Assembly: GCA_019058165.1 (NCBI GenBank)
Contig: JAHLVZ010000004.1
Coordinates: 1-62,772, forward strand
DNA from: Candidatus Heimdallarchaeota archaeon
GTDB lineage: Archaea > Asgardarchaeota > Heimdallarchaeia > JABLTI01
Reading direction: 5' to 3'
DNA: 62,772 nt
Position 1 is the first letter of the stretch. Each line of letters begins with the position of its first letter. Made by a program: the position numbers and the translations under genes. Positions 17,073-25,481 of this stretch are shown in pieces. The notes beneath the pieces are model-generated. The model was not told where the DNA came from, ran no database searches, and was given only the letters and a program-made list of their open reading frames with translations.

Positions 17073-17321
17073 TTATTTCTTGAGAACACGGGATTCTGCT
17101 GCTATCATAGTCATTGTAGATCTAACTCTATTTAGATGTCTAACTTTTGTTGTAATATTTTCTTTAAGAAGTTCCATTGTTTCTGAAGTGATTTTAGCAA
17201 CGATATCATACACACCGTATACGACAGAGACTTCCTCAACCTCTGGCATATCCTTTAGTTGTGTAATAACATCTTCTTCCCCGCCAATTTCTGTGTTAAT
17301 TAATACATAAGCACTAGCCAC
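17073..17321 (-). CDS. Second stand-alone RAM-domain protein, paralogue of 16654-16887
   Basis: Close to three-quarters identical by eye to the RAM protein 190 bases away (ASAYVLINTEIGGEEDVITQ, EEVSVVYGVYDIVAKI, VRHLNRVRSTMTMIA), with a 5-residue longer basic tail. The frame is open further upstream from an ATG at 17345, but the GTG at 17321, eight bases after GGTGGG, aligns with the paralogue's start and is preferred (82 residues). The two genes converge, so they are separately transcribed. They may form homo- or hetero-oligomers. Confidence 0.86.
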   Translation of the reverse strand: MASAYVLINTEIGGEEDVITQLKDMPEVEEVSVVYGVYDIVAKITSETMELLKENITTKVRHLNRVRSTMTMIAAESRVLKK

Positions 17322-17565
17322 TTTTTTTACCCACCAATTGTTCAATTAATTTATAATTACTACATTTAAGGATTTATAATAATAAAAATTCTTCTACGAA
17401 ATTAGGGAGAAGTTTTACTGTAGTTTTCATTAAATACTCAAGATAAAGTATAAATCCTAAAGTTACTTAATTTTCATGATTTGGGCAAAGTTCATATAAT
17501 TAAATCTTATCTTTATTTCTTTGACCAAATTACAGATCTAGGTGTTGATTTGGAGGATAAATAAA

Positions 17566-18636
17566 TTGCATAAAAGACTATTAATTCCGGGACCTACAGA
17601 AGTCAAATCTGATGTCCTAAAACAACAAGCGAAACCACTTATTGGTCATCGACCAAAGGAATTTACTGAACTTTATACAGGAATTTTTGATAAATTACAG
17701 AAATTCCATAAGACCAAACAGTGGGTTACTGTTCCAACTGCTTCTGGCACATTATTTATGGACATGACAGCACGATCACTTGTCAAAGAAAAAGCATTAT
17801 GTTGTGTAAATGGAGCTTTTTCAAAAAGATGTGCTGATACCATTAAAGCCTGTGGCAAGGAAATCGAAAAAATAGAAATTGAATGGGGTAAAGCTGTCAA
17901 ACCTGAAGTGATACTTGAAAAATTAGATTCAGGAAAATATGATACACTTACTCTCTGTCATAATGAAACAAGCACAGGAGTTAGAAATCCCATTTACGAA
18001 ATTGGAAAAGCTGTAAAGAAAGAACACCCAGACATTATGTATGTTATTGATTCTGTTTCAGCAATGGGTGGTGACAAAGTGATTCCAGAAGAAATTCAGT
18101 GTGATTTGATTTATGCTTCTACACAAAAAGCATATGCACTTCCACCTGGTCTCGCTATAGGGTTTGTTTCTGATGCTGCTATTAAGAGATGCGAAGAAGT
18201 TCCAAATAGAGGTCGTTATACAGATCTAAAAGGACTTTACGATTATTATCAAAAGAAACAACAAACACCAAGCACACCAAATGTATCTCTATTGTATGCT
18301 CTATCTTATCAATTAGATAGAATGCTTGAAGAAACTTCTGAAGGAAGACATAAAAGACACGAAGAAATGGCAAAATGGACACAGGAATGGGCGAAAAAGC
18401 ATTTTGAGATGTTTCCAGAACCAGGATATGAATCAATTACAGTTTCAACAATTAAGAATACAAAGGGTAAAAGTGTAGCTGAATTGAATAAAGAATTGGC
18501 TAAACGAAACTATATGATCTCTAATGGTTATGGTGATTTGAAAGAAAAAACTTTCAGAATTGGCCACATGGGTGATTGGACTACTGCAGACATAAAAGAT
18601 GTTTGTAGCCACATAGAAGAAATCTGGGAGCTGTAA
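17566..18636 (+). CDS. Class V aminotransferase (phosphoserine/serine-pyruvate/alanine-glyoxylate type)
   Basis: A PLP enzyme of the serine-pyruvate/alanine-glyoxylate family: LLIPGPTEV at the N-terminus, GHRPKEF, the conserved TSTGVRNP segment, PLP-binding Asp in YVIDSVSAMGGD, and the Schiff-base Lys in STQKAYALPPG (about residue 190). A TTG at 17566, nine bases after GGAGG (17552-17556), is a better start than the frame's first codon at 17542. It is followed 3 bases later by serA, and in thermophiles this pair makes phosphoserine, so phosphoserine aminotransferase is the likeliest role. Confidence 0.85.
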   Translation: MHKRLLIPGPTEVKSDVLKQQAKPLIGHRPKEFTELYTGIFDKLQKFHKTKQWVTVPTASGTLFMDMTARSLVKEKALCCVNGAFSKRCADTIKACGKEIEKIEIEWGKAVKPEVILEKLDSGKYDTLTLCHNETSTGVRNPIYEIGKAVKKEHPDIMYVIDSVSAMGGDKVIPEEIQCDLIYASTQKAYALPPGLAIGFVSDAAIKRCEEVPNRGRYTDLKGLYDYYQKKQQTPSTPNVSLLYALSYQLDRMLEETSEGRHKRHEEMAKWTQEWAKKHFEMFPEPGYESITVSTIKNTKGKSVAELNKELAKRNYMISNGYGDLKEKTFRIGHMGDWTTADIKDVCSHIEEIWEL

Positions 18637-18639
18637 AAC

Positions 18640-19569
18640 ATGAAAGTTATCGTTTCTGACAAAATAAGTGGAAAAGGTGTTGACTTACTTAAAGCAGAAG
18701 GTTATGAAGTCAAAGAAGCTTGGGACATTCCAAAAGAAGATTTACCAACAATAATCAATGAGTACGATGCTATTATTGTACGTTCAGCCACTAAACTCAA
18801 AGGTGATTTACTAAAAGCAGCTTCTAATCTAAAAGTTGTTGGTAGAGCAGGTATTGGACTGGATAACATTGATGTTAAAACATGTGAAGATCGAGCTATA
18901 ATAGTTCGTAATACTCCATATGCTACAACCGATACTGTTGCTGAATTAGCGCTTGGTTTTATGTTTGCTTTAGTAAGATCTATTGTAAAAGCTACTACAA
19001 CACTCAAAAATAACAAATGGGCTAAAAAAGAAATAAAGGGTTCTGAACTACTTGGTAAAACATTAGGAGTCATCGGTAGTGGACAAATTGGTACAGCACT
19101 TGCAAGTAAATGTCATGCAATTGGTATGAAAGTTATTGGTTGTCGAAGAGATCCAAATAAAACATCAAAAGAACAATTGGAAATATTTGAAAAAATAGGT
19201 TCCCTAGATGATGTTTTTGCTAATGCAGACTTTATATCATTGCATTTACCATTAACAGAGAGTACTAAACATATCATAAACACTGAAACTATTGCTAAAA
19301 TGAAAGATGGAGTTTACATTATCAACTGTTCACGAGGTGGGACTGTTGATGAGAAAGCTCTTTATGAAGCAATCGAAAGTGGAAAAATTGCTGGAGCAGC
19401 AATTGATGTCTGGGAGAAAGAACCAATAGAACTTGATTATTCTAAGAAATTACTTGAACTTGAACAGGTAATTGGTAGTCCTCATATAGGAGCACAAACT
19501 AGGGAAGGTCAAGATCGAGCAGGCATTCAAGTAGCAGAAGCAGTTATTGAAGAATTGAAAAAGCTTTAA
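18640..19569 (+). CDS. serA: D-3-phosphoglycerate dehydrogenase (short form)
   Basis: First step of serine synthesis. NAD-binding GVIGSGQIGTALASKCHAIG, substrate region GRAGIGLDNID, catalytic Arg in NCSRGGTVDEKAL, Glu in WEKEP, His in SPHIGAQT. At 309 residues it lacks the C-terminal ACT/ASB regulatory domains, so it is not serine-inhibited through ACT. The nearby free RAM-domain proteins could offer regulation, which is only a thought. Cotranscribed with the upstream aminotransferase (3-base gap). Confidence 0.92.
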   Translation: MKVIVSDKISGKGVDLLKAEGYEVKEAWDIPKEDLPTIINEYDAIIVRSATKLKGDLLKAASNLKVVGRAGIGLDNIDVKTCEDRAIIVRNTPYATTDTVAELALGFMFALVRSIVKATTTLKNNKWAKKEIKGSELLGKTLGVIGSGQIGTALASKCHAIGMKVIGCRRDPNKTSKEQLEIFEKIGSLDDVFANADFISLHLPLTESTKHIINTETIAKMKDGVYIINCSRGGTVDEKALYEAIESGKIAGAAIDVWEKEPIELDYSKKLLELEQVIGSPHIGAQTREGQDRAGIQVAEAVIEELKKL

Positions 19570-19608
19570 AATACTTGCTTCTAAAAAAATCGTAATAAAA
19601 AACAAAGT

Positions 19609-19640
19609 GCTAAAGAAGTAATTTCTTTAGCCTCTATAAT
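19609..19640 (+). terminator. Hairpin terminator after serA
   Basis: GCTAAAGAA - 5 bases - TTCTTTAGC, then a run that becomes T-rich (ataatttttt). It lies between serA and the DUF1015 gene, so that gene may also have its own promoter. Confidence 0.5.
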
Positions 19641-19669
19641 TTTTTAATAAATGGGCGTGTAAATAATAG

Positions 19670-20950
19670 ATGGTAGAAATTAGACCCTTTAAAGGAATCA
19701 GATTTACAAAAAAAGCTGGAAAATTAGTTAATCTTGTTGCTCAACCCTATGACAAGATTACAGAAGAAATGCAAGAAATGTATTATGCTAAATCAGATTA
19801 TAATTACTGTCGATTAACTTTACCAATCGAAGATAATCGATATGAAATATCTAAACAAAGAGTAGAGAAATGGTTTAGTGAAGGAATTTTCAAACAGGAT
19901 GAAGAACCTGGTTTCTATGTTTACTTCCAAGATTTTGAGCTCTTTGGAAAGAAACAGATCCGCAAAGGATTCTTTGCAGCTGTGAAACTACATCATTTTG
20001 AAGAAGAAATTGTTCTTCCTCATGAATGGACTCATAAAGGACCAAAGATTGATCGTCTAAACATGTTAATGGCCACTCAGAAATTCCTAGAACCAGGATT
20101 CATGTTGTATAATGATCCTGATAAGGCAACAATCAAGATTTTCGATGAGGTTGCTAAAGAAGAGCCAATAATGGATGTCATTGACAACTTAGATGTTCGT
20201 AATAGAGTTTGGAAGATAACTGATAAGAAATTAATAAAAACAATCCATGATGTTTTCGAAATCCCTCCTGGACAAATTGTAATTGCTGATGGACATCATA
20301 GATATGAAACTGCATGTGGTTACAGAGATGAATTACGAAAGACAAGGAAGGATTGGACAGAAGATGATGCTGCAAACTTTAGAATGACTCTTCTTGTTGC
20401 GGTTCAAGATGAAGGACTAACAATATTGCCAACTCATCGAGTTTTGGACAAGTATGAAATCGATGATAATGCATGGAAAGACATCAAAGAAATCTTTGAT
20501 GTTAAGGAAATCAAGTTAGATGAAATTCAAGAATACCTGGATTCTTATAAGCAACACGCATTCACAATTTATACTAAAGGTAAAGCATACGGAATAGTTC
20601 TAAAAGATCCGAAAATCATTGATGATTATATCAAGGAAGAACATGCTGAAAGCTATAAAATGCTTGATGTGGTCATAGTTCGAGAAGTAATCTTTAATGG
20701 TATTTTGAAAACTCAGAACCTAAAGATTGATGAAGATATTTTCTATATTCGATGGATTAAAGATGCACTAGCAAAAGTTGATGATGGAAAAGCTACCATT
20801 GCTGTTATTATGAATTCCACTAAAGCAGCACAAGTTCTTGATGCATCAAAGAAAGGTGAACGAATGCCTCAGAAGTCAACTGATTTCTATCCGAAGATGA
20901 TTTCAGGTTTAGTTATGGAAGATATCTCTGAAGGAGAAAAACTGCTGTAA
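19670..20950 (+). CDS. DUF1015 family protein
   Basis: A 426-residue DUF1015 protein. Diagnostic stretches: QPYDKITEEMQ near the N-terminus, NYCRLTLP, VLPHEWTHKGPKIDRL and IADGHHRYETACGYRDE (about residues 205-220), which looks like an active-site loop. DUF1015 genes commonly sit beside serA and class V aminotransferase genes in bacteria and archaea, as here. No classical phosphoserine phosphatase gene is in the window, so this protein is a candidate for a serine-pathway step. That is inference from context; I know of no settled biochemical assignment. Confidence 0.85.
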   Translation: MVEIRPFKGIRFTKKAGKLVNLVAQPYDKITEEMQEMYYAKSDYNYCRLTLPIEDNRYEISKQRVEKWFSEGIFKQDEEPGFYVYFQDFELFGKKQIRKGFFAAVKLHHFEEEIVLPHEWTHKGPKIDRLNMLMATQKFLEPGFMLYNDPDKATIKIFDEVAKEEPIMDVIDNLDVRNRVWKITDKKLIKTIHDVFEIPPGQIVIADGHHRYETACGYRDELRKTRKDWTEDDAANFRMTLLVAVQDEGLTILPTHRVLDKYEIDDNAWKDIKEIFDVKEIKLDEIQEYLDSYKQHAFTIYTKGKAYGIVLKDPKIIDDYIKEEHAESYKMLDVVIVREVIFNGILKTQNLKIDEDIFYIRWIKDALAKVDDGKATIAVIMNSTKAAQVLDASKKGERMPQKSTDFYPKMISGLVMEDISEGEKLL

Positions 20951-21049
20951 AACTTGCAGCGGTTATTATTCTTTCTTAAACAAACTCTTATATACTTAGG
21001 AATATCGAAAAACGATTAGAAATAACAGAAACTGAATGAAGTGATAAAC

Positions 21050-21244
21050 ATGCCCCATGAAATTAAAGATCTAACAAAATTGGACGATATCATTGCTCAA
21101 TCAACAGAATGCAGAGTGAAAAGAATTGGCGACATGGTAAAAGTAAAATTCAGAACAAAGAAGAAACTCTATACCATTAAAGTTTCTGTAAGTGAAGCGG
21201 AAGCTATTCGAGCTAGAATTTCAGTTCCAATTGTCGATTATTAG
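21050..21244 (+). CDS. rpl38e: Ribosomal protein eL38
   Basis: A small 64-residue protein. MPHEIKDLTKLDDIIAQSTE, the basic 'VKVKFRTKKKLYTIKV' strand pair and a short C-terminal helix match eL38 of archaea and eukaryotes throughout. The open frame begins with GTG at 21041, but the family begins MPxEI, so the ATG at 21050 is used. eL38 is patchily distributed in archaea, mainly TACK and Asgard lineages, which makes it a useful lineage marker. Its stop is followed by a hairpin shared with pyrI. Confidence 0.88.
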   Translation: MPHEIKDLTKLDDIIAQSTECRVKRIGDMVKVKFRTKKKLYTIKVSVSEAEAIRARISVPIVDY

Positions 21245-21268
21245 TTTTATTACAAAAAAAAGTAGAGT

Positions 21269-21287
21269 TATTCCCTTACAGGGAATA
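21269..21287. terminator. Bidirectional hairpin between eL38 and pyrI
   Basis: TATTCCC-TTACA-GGGAATA (7-bp stem) between convergent stops, with A-tract on one side and T-rich sequence on the other. Confidence 0.5.
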
Positions 21288-21302
21288 CCATTCTTTCTAT
21301 AT

Positions 21303-21809
21303 CTATTGTGTTAATCCTTGGTATTTCGTTAGTTGTTTAATAACATCATTGCGCTCCATATCGGTATTGCAATATTTGCATCTAATTTTTAGTGGTTCAA
21401 TGCTTTTGACATAGTAGGTTTGCATGGATGGTTCTCGAGCATTTGTTATACATTTTGGATTGATACATTTTGGAAATCCACTGACTTCTTCTGGTAATTC
21501 AACATCGAATTTATTGACAACTTTGAAATCCTTAATTTCATTTATTGTTGCATTCGGACTAATTAATGCAATTTGATTGATCTCAGTTCTCTCAAGAAAC
21601 CTGTCTTCTATTTTCACTATGTCTTTTTTCTCCTGCCTCTTGCTAGGAACATTCAGTGATAAAGTTGCAACAGTGCCTTCTAAACCAGTGATTCCTAACA
21701 TTTCAAGAACAATTAATGCAGTTCCAGCTTTGACATGATCAATTACTGTTCCTTCTTTGATCTTTGATACTTTTAACTCAGACTCAGAAATTTCTTTTGA
21801 CATTTTCAT
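21303..21809 (-). CDS. pyrI: Aspartate carbamoyltransferase regulatory chain
   Basis: Regulatory subunit that binds nucleotides and bridges PyrB trimers. The N-terminal allosteric domain (VSKIKEGTVIDHVKAGTAL...) and the C-terminal zinc domain with four Cys (CINPKCITN and CKYCN) are both complete. The 168-residue length is slightly above the E. coli protein. It lies 32 bases downstream of pyrB in the same operon. Confidence 0.95.
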   Translation of the reverse strand: MKMSKEISESELKVSKIKEGTVIDHVKAGTALIVLEMLGITGLEGTVATLSLNVPSKRQEKKDIVKIEDRFLERTEINQIALISPNATINEIKDFKVVNKFDVELPEEVSGFPKCINPKCITNAREPSMQTYYVKSIEPLKIRCKYCNTDMERNDVIKQLTKYQGLTQ

Positions 21810-21841
21810 TCAATCCTTTCGTTAATTTTCCTATTGAAAAT

Positions 21842-22777
21842 TCACACTTTTCCTCCTAGTATGAGATTTAATAATGCCATTCTGACAATAACTCCGTTAA
21901 ATATTTGTCTGAAGTAAACAGCATGGACAGTATCGTCAACATCATAAGCTATCTCGTTTAATCGGGGTAATGGATGAAGAATAGGGATTGGTCCTTTAGC
22001 TTTCTCTAGTAACTTTTTATTCAGAACATATGCATACTTAACTTTCGCATATTCTGATTCTTGAGCAAATCGTTCCTTTTGGATTCTAGTCATATAGATA
22101 GCATCAGCTGTTGGAACAATTTCCATTAAGGACCCCCCTTCGGTAAATTCGTTTCCAGCGTCTCGCAAATCTGATTTAATTTCCTCGCCAATTCTGAGGG
22201 ATGGTGGTGAAACAAAATCAATTTTGACTTTTTTGAATTTAGACAAGGTATAAGCTAAAGAATGAACTGTTCGACCGTATTTGAGATCACCAACCATGGC
22301 TATTCGTTTTCCTTCTACAATCTTTAGTTCCTTTTTGAGTGTATACAGATCAAGTAAAGCTTGAGTTGGATGTTCTTCTGCACCACTTCCACCATTAATT
22401 ATTGGGACACTTGAGAATTCTGCCGCGAGTCTTGCAGAGCCTTCCATAGGATGTCTCATTGCAATTATGTCACAATAATTTGCAATCGTTCTAATGGTAT
22501 CTGAGAGACTTTCACCTTTTGCAGCTGAGGATGATTTGGGATCTGAGACTGTTATAACTGCACCCCCAAGACGATGCATCGCTGCTTCAAAACTCAATCT
22601 TGTTCTTGTACTTGGTTCAAGAAATAATGCAGCCATAATTTTTCCTTCTAGAGGTCGTTTTCCAGAATTAACAATTGACTCCATTCTTTCTGCTTCTTCT
22701 AGAATAGTATCTAAGTCTTCTTTGGTTAGATCTCTGATAGATACTATACTCTTCCCAAGAAATGATTTATTAGACAT
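21842..22777 (-). CDS. pyrB: Aspartate carbamoyltransferase catalytic chain
   Basis: Condenses carbamoyl phosphate with aspartate in pyrimidine synthesis. Carbamoyl-phosphate loop FLEPSTRTRLSFEAAMHRLG (about 50-70), the 80s-loop SSSAAKGES, HPTQALLDLY, and the aspartate-site HPLPRLNEIAYDVD. The 311-residue length is standard. It forms an operon with pyrI. Confidence 0.96.
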   Translation of the reverse strand: MSNKSFLGKSIVSIRDLTKEDLDTILEEAERMESIVNSGKRPLEGKIMAALFLEPSTRTRLSFEAAMHRLGGAVITVSDPKSSSAAKGESLSDTIRTIANYCDIIAMRHPMEGSARLAAEFSSVPIINGGSGAEEHPTQALLDLYTLKKELKIVEGKRIAMVGDLKYGRTVHSLAYTLSKFKKVKIDFVSPPSLRIGEEIKSDLRDAGNEFTEGGSLMEIVPTADAIYMTRIQKERFAQESEYAKVKYAYVLNKKLLEKAKGPIPILHPLPRLNEIAYDVDDTVHAVYFRQIFNGVIVRMALLNLILGGKV

Positions 22778-22897
22778 CTTTATTTCAAGACTAATTTGAG
22801 TTTCTCTTTGCTAAAAAATCTTATCTATCAGAATTAATTATTCCAAATAATAAAGACTCAGAATTCACTCATATTTAGCGAAAAGAAAGAAATGTTA

Positions 22898-22918
22898 CCC
22901 ACAGTGTCATTCTGTGGG
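22898..22918 (-). terminator. Hairpin terminator downstream of the DUF106 gene
   Basis: CCCACAG - 7 bases - CTGTGGG, six bases after the minus-strand stop at 22924, followed on that strand by a T-rich run. Confidence 0.55.
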
Positions 22919-22923
22919 AATAT

Positions 22924-23508
22924 TTATCTGGCACCCATCATCGATTGAGCACCCGTACTCTGCGGCGATGCGCCCATGAATCTCCGGACGTAATTTCCTA
23001 AACCAACTGATGTCAGGAAATACCACCCTGTGAAACCCATCCATGTAAGGTTTCCATAATACTTGAGATTCTGAATTATAATCCAAATTTCTGGAAATCT
23101 AAAGGGCATCCAAGCAATTGGGATATTTATGAAAGCAGTTCGCATAAGGAAGAAAATCATCGTAATCGGGATAAACCAAACTAACATTGGTTTCATCTGT
23201 TGAATCATCATTTCGCTTTGAATTTTCTTGATGTAATCTTCTCGTCGCTGAACTTTTTGCCAGAGCTTCTTATCAGCAGTATCCATAGCTTTCTTTTTGT
23301 TATCATTATGAACCTTGATTTCTTTCTGATGTCTACTAATTTTCTCTACATCAATCAACGTTTTCGTCAGTAAACTCATCAGAACAGCTATAAGGATATT
23401 GAATAAAATTATGAAAAATGTTGAACCAGGAATATTGAGTATACCAATTGTGTTAAAGATTTGTGAAAACCATTCTCCAATAGGATTTAACCAGCTTAAC
23501 CAGCCCAA
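22924..23508 (-). CDS. DUF106/EMC3-TMCO1 family membrane insertase (Oxa1 superfamily)
   Basis: A 194-residue protein with three membrane helices and a cytosolic coiled coil. TM1 is about 28-50 (FFIILFNILIAVLMSLLTK). A charged hairpin follows (about 55-100, VEKISRHQKEIKVHNDNKKK...QSEMMIQQMKP). The second helix is LVWFIPITMIFFLMRTAF and the third is near residues 150-170. This is the layout of archaeal DUF106 proteins related to EMC3, TMCO1 and YidC/Oxa1, which insert membrane proteins. The tail (about 175-194) is Gly/Ser/Gln/Met-rich. Together with the Get3-like ATPase it gives the window two membrane-protein biogenesis factors. Confidence 0.88.
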   Translation of the reverse strand: MGWLSWLNPIGEWFSQIFNTIGILNIPGSTFFIILFNILIAVLMSLLTKTLIDVEKISRHQKEIKVHNDNKKKAMDTADKKLWQKVQRREDYIKKIQSEMMIQQMKPMLVWFIPITMIFFLMRTAFINIPIAWMPFRFPEIWIIIQNLKYYGNLTWMGFTGWYFLTSVGLGNYVRRFMGASPQSTGAQSMMGAR

Positions 23509-23767
23509 AGTTTTGATCTCCTAATAATGTATTATCTCTTATAGATTAGAAGGAATATTTAACCTAATAAAAGATTTCTTATTAATTAACAAATTCATGA
23601 AGAAATAGTTTTCCATGGATTTTTTGTAAAAGTTAGACAAATCTCCGCTGTTTTTCTTTTAGTTTTCAAGGAGAAGGTAAAACTTATATCTCCATCATAA
23701 ACACAACATTCAAAAGCAAAAGATAATCCGCTTATCTTATAAAATTGCTAAAGGATCTGTGAGATCA

Positions 23768-24043
23768 ATGAAACCAAGTGAACGCTTTGCAAAAAAAGTT
23801 TGGCGAAAACCACCCAAGAACAAATCTAAAGGTCACAAGGTACCTAACAAATCAGGCAGAGGTAAATGTGCTATTTGTAAGCAAGTTATAGCCAGTTCTA
23901 AAAGTAAACTAGCAAGAAGAAATTTCAGTCCTGCAAAGAATACTATAAGAACTAATCGTCCTTATGGTGGGTATATTTGCAGTAAGTGCTTAAAAATTCA
24001 AGCAATTGAGCAAACTAGAGCCTTAGCAGTCGCAGAGAAATAA
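23768..24043 (+). CDS. rpl34e: Ribosomal protein eL34
   Basis: A basic zinc-ribbon ribosomal protein. Two Cys pairs, KCAICK (about 34-39) and YICSKCL (about 73-79), flank the conserved RTNRPYGG segment, matching eL34. The frame opens at a GTG (23759), but its spacing to AAGGA is only 3 bases. The ATG at 23768 is preferred (91 residues), though either start is possible. It is divergent from the DUF106 gene, with a TATA-like 'cttatatc' about 85 bases upstream. Confidence 0.88.
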   Translation: MKPSERFAKKVWRKPPKNKSKGHKVPNKSGRGKCAICKQVIASSKSKLARRNFSPAKNTIRTNRPYGGYICSKCLKIQAIEQTRALAVAEK

Positions 24044-24125
24044 TCTAAAATTCTTAATTATTCTCTTTATAAATTTCTTTTATTTTATCTAAGCCAGAAT
24101 CAATAAGTGTAACAAGGTGCTGAAA

Positions 24126-24509
24126 ATGGAAATTGAAATCCCCAAAAATATAGAAAAAATTGAGAATTATCTTGTAGAAGAAAAGCATATAGCTGATTTT
24201 CTCGGGAGTGGAAAAGTCGCTGTCTTATCCACACCTTCTATGATTTTGATGATGGAACAAACAGCTATGATAGGAGCACAAGAATATCTTCCGGAAGGTT
24301 GGATTACCGTTGGAACTAGAGTGGATATTAGTCATTTACGTGCCTCAAAAGAAGGAGCAAAGATAAAAGTAATTGCTAAATTAAAGGAAGTTGAAGGCAA
24401 ACACCTTACTTTTGAAGTAGCTGCTTTTGATGGGGAACAAAAAATTGGCGAAGGAATTCATGAAAGACACGTTGTTAACAAAGAAAAATTCCTAGCAAAA
24501 ATACAATAA
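24126..24509 (+). CDS. Thioesterase superfamily (hot-dog fold, FlK-like) protein
   Basis: Single hot-dog domain of about 127 residues. HIADFLGSGKVAVLSTPSM, LMMEQTAMIGAQEYLPEGW, VGTRVDISHLRAS and GEGIHERHVVNKEKF follow the order and spacing of FlK-like acyl-CoA thioesterases. Catalytic Thr/Glu/His-type residues are plausible in STP, MEQT and the HL segment. The frame opens at GTG 24117. The ATG at 24126, six bases after AAGGTG, is the better start. Its physiological acyl-CoA is unknown. Confidence 0.85.
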   Translation: MEIEIPKNIEKIENYLVEEKHIADFLGSGKVAVLSTPSMILMMEQTAMIGAQEYLPEGWITVGTRVDISHLRASKEGAKIKVIAKLKEVEGKHLTFEVAAFDGEQKIGEGIHERHVVNKEKFLAKIQ

Positions 24510-24537
24510 GAAAAAAATGTAAAGGTAGAAAATACCT

Positions 24538-25413
24538 TTATTCTGTTGGTTGCATGCCATCGATTAAAACAATAATGACTGACATTCCTACAGGAATCAA
24601 AACGTATGTCAACAAAGTCATTAATACTGTTCCTTGATTTGTTGCGCTTGTAGCCATAATTGCTAAAACTGCTAGCATAATTACAAAGAAGATTGGTGCA
24701 ACGACTCCTATTACTAAGAATAATTCAGCAATAACACCTAAGCCTTCGATGAACTCTTTTTCCTCTCTGATTTTATCTCGCATTAGGGACTTTGTTTCAT
24801 TGGTAAGATAAGCAGTCATATCTCCACCAGAAGTTACAACTGATACTAAACCTTCTAAGAAGGCTGAATAAACTTTTGAGGGAGAATTTTCTGCAGCAAA
24901 TTCCATTGCAGTAAGCAAATCATATCCAAGAATCTCAATATTTCGAGTTATTTTTTCCGCTTCTTTGGCAATCTCTAATCGAATGTTTTCATTAGCAAGA
25001 GCAAGAAAAGCTTTGTCTGGGGCTACTCCGGCAGAAGCCATTGCAGCGAGGAATGAACTTGCTGTGGGAAGAGATGATTCCAATGCTCTTTTACGATTGC
25101 TAGATACATAACTGGGATAGATATAGAACCCAAGCATAACAACTATAGGAACCAAAATACCTACAATAAGAGCTCCTAACCAAACATTAGTATTGAACTC
25201 CTGGTTTATAGCCCAAAAGATACCAATACCTGCGGGAAATCCAACAAATATCGCAATAAAAGTAGTCATAAAAGCAGTTGATAGATACATACGTAAACTG
25301 ATATCCATACCAGCTTTACGCAAAGTCAATCCTAGTTCACTAAAACGCGGTAATATTCGCTCCATATATCTACCAAATCGTGTATACGCGATACGTCTAA
25401 AGCCTTTACTCAT
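24538..25413 (-). CDS. tadC: TadC/GspF-type pilus assembly membrane protein
   Basis: Inner-membrane platform of an archaeal type IV pilus-like machine. A single T2SSF domain (AFLAAMASAGVAPDKAFLAL-type segment, here LPTASSFLAAMASAGVAPDK) lies between membrane helices at about 45-95, 220-250 and 260-285. At 291 residues it is half the length of two-domain archaeal TadC proteins, so it may act as a dimer or with a missing partner. AAGGAAGG precedes the ATG. It is the last gene after tadA, 68 bases downstream. Confidence 0.87.
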   Translation of the reverse strand: MSKGFRRIAYTRFGRYMERILPRFSELGLTLRKAGMDISLRMYLSTAFMTTFIAIFVGFPAGIGIFWAINQEFNTNVWLGALIVGILVPIVVMLGFYIYPSYVSSNRKRALESSLPTASSFLAAMASAGVAPDKAFLALANENIRLEIAKEAEKITRNIEILGYDLLTAMEFAAENSPSKVYSAFLEGLVSVVTSGGDMTAYLTNETKSLMRDKIREEKEFIEGLGVIAELFLVIGVVAPIFFVIMLAVLAIMATSATNQGTVLMTLLTYVLIPVGMSVIIVLIDGMQPTE

Positions 25414-25481
25414 TATGACTTCCTTCCTTTTATTTCATAGGATTAAGGGATTTTAAACTTTAGTGATTTTGCAAATTCGAT

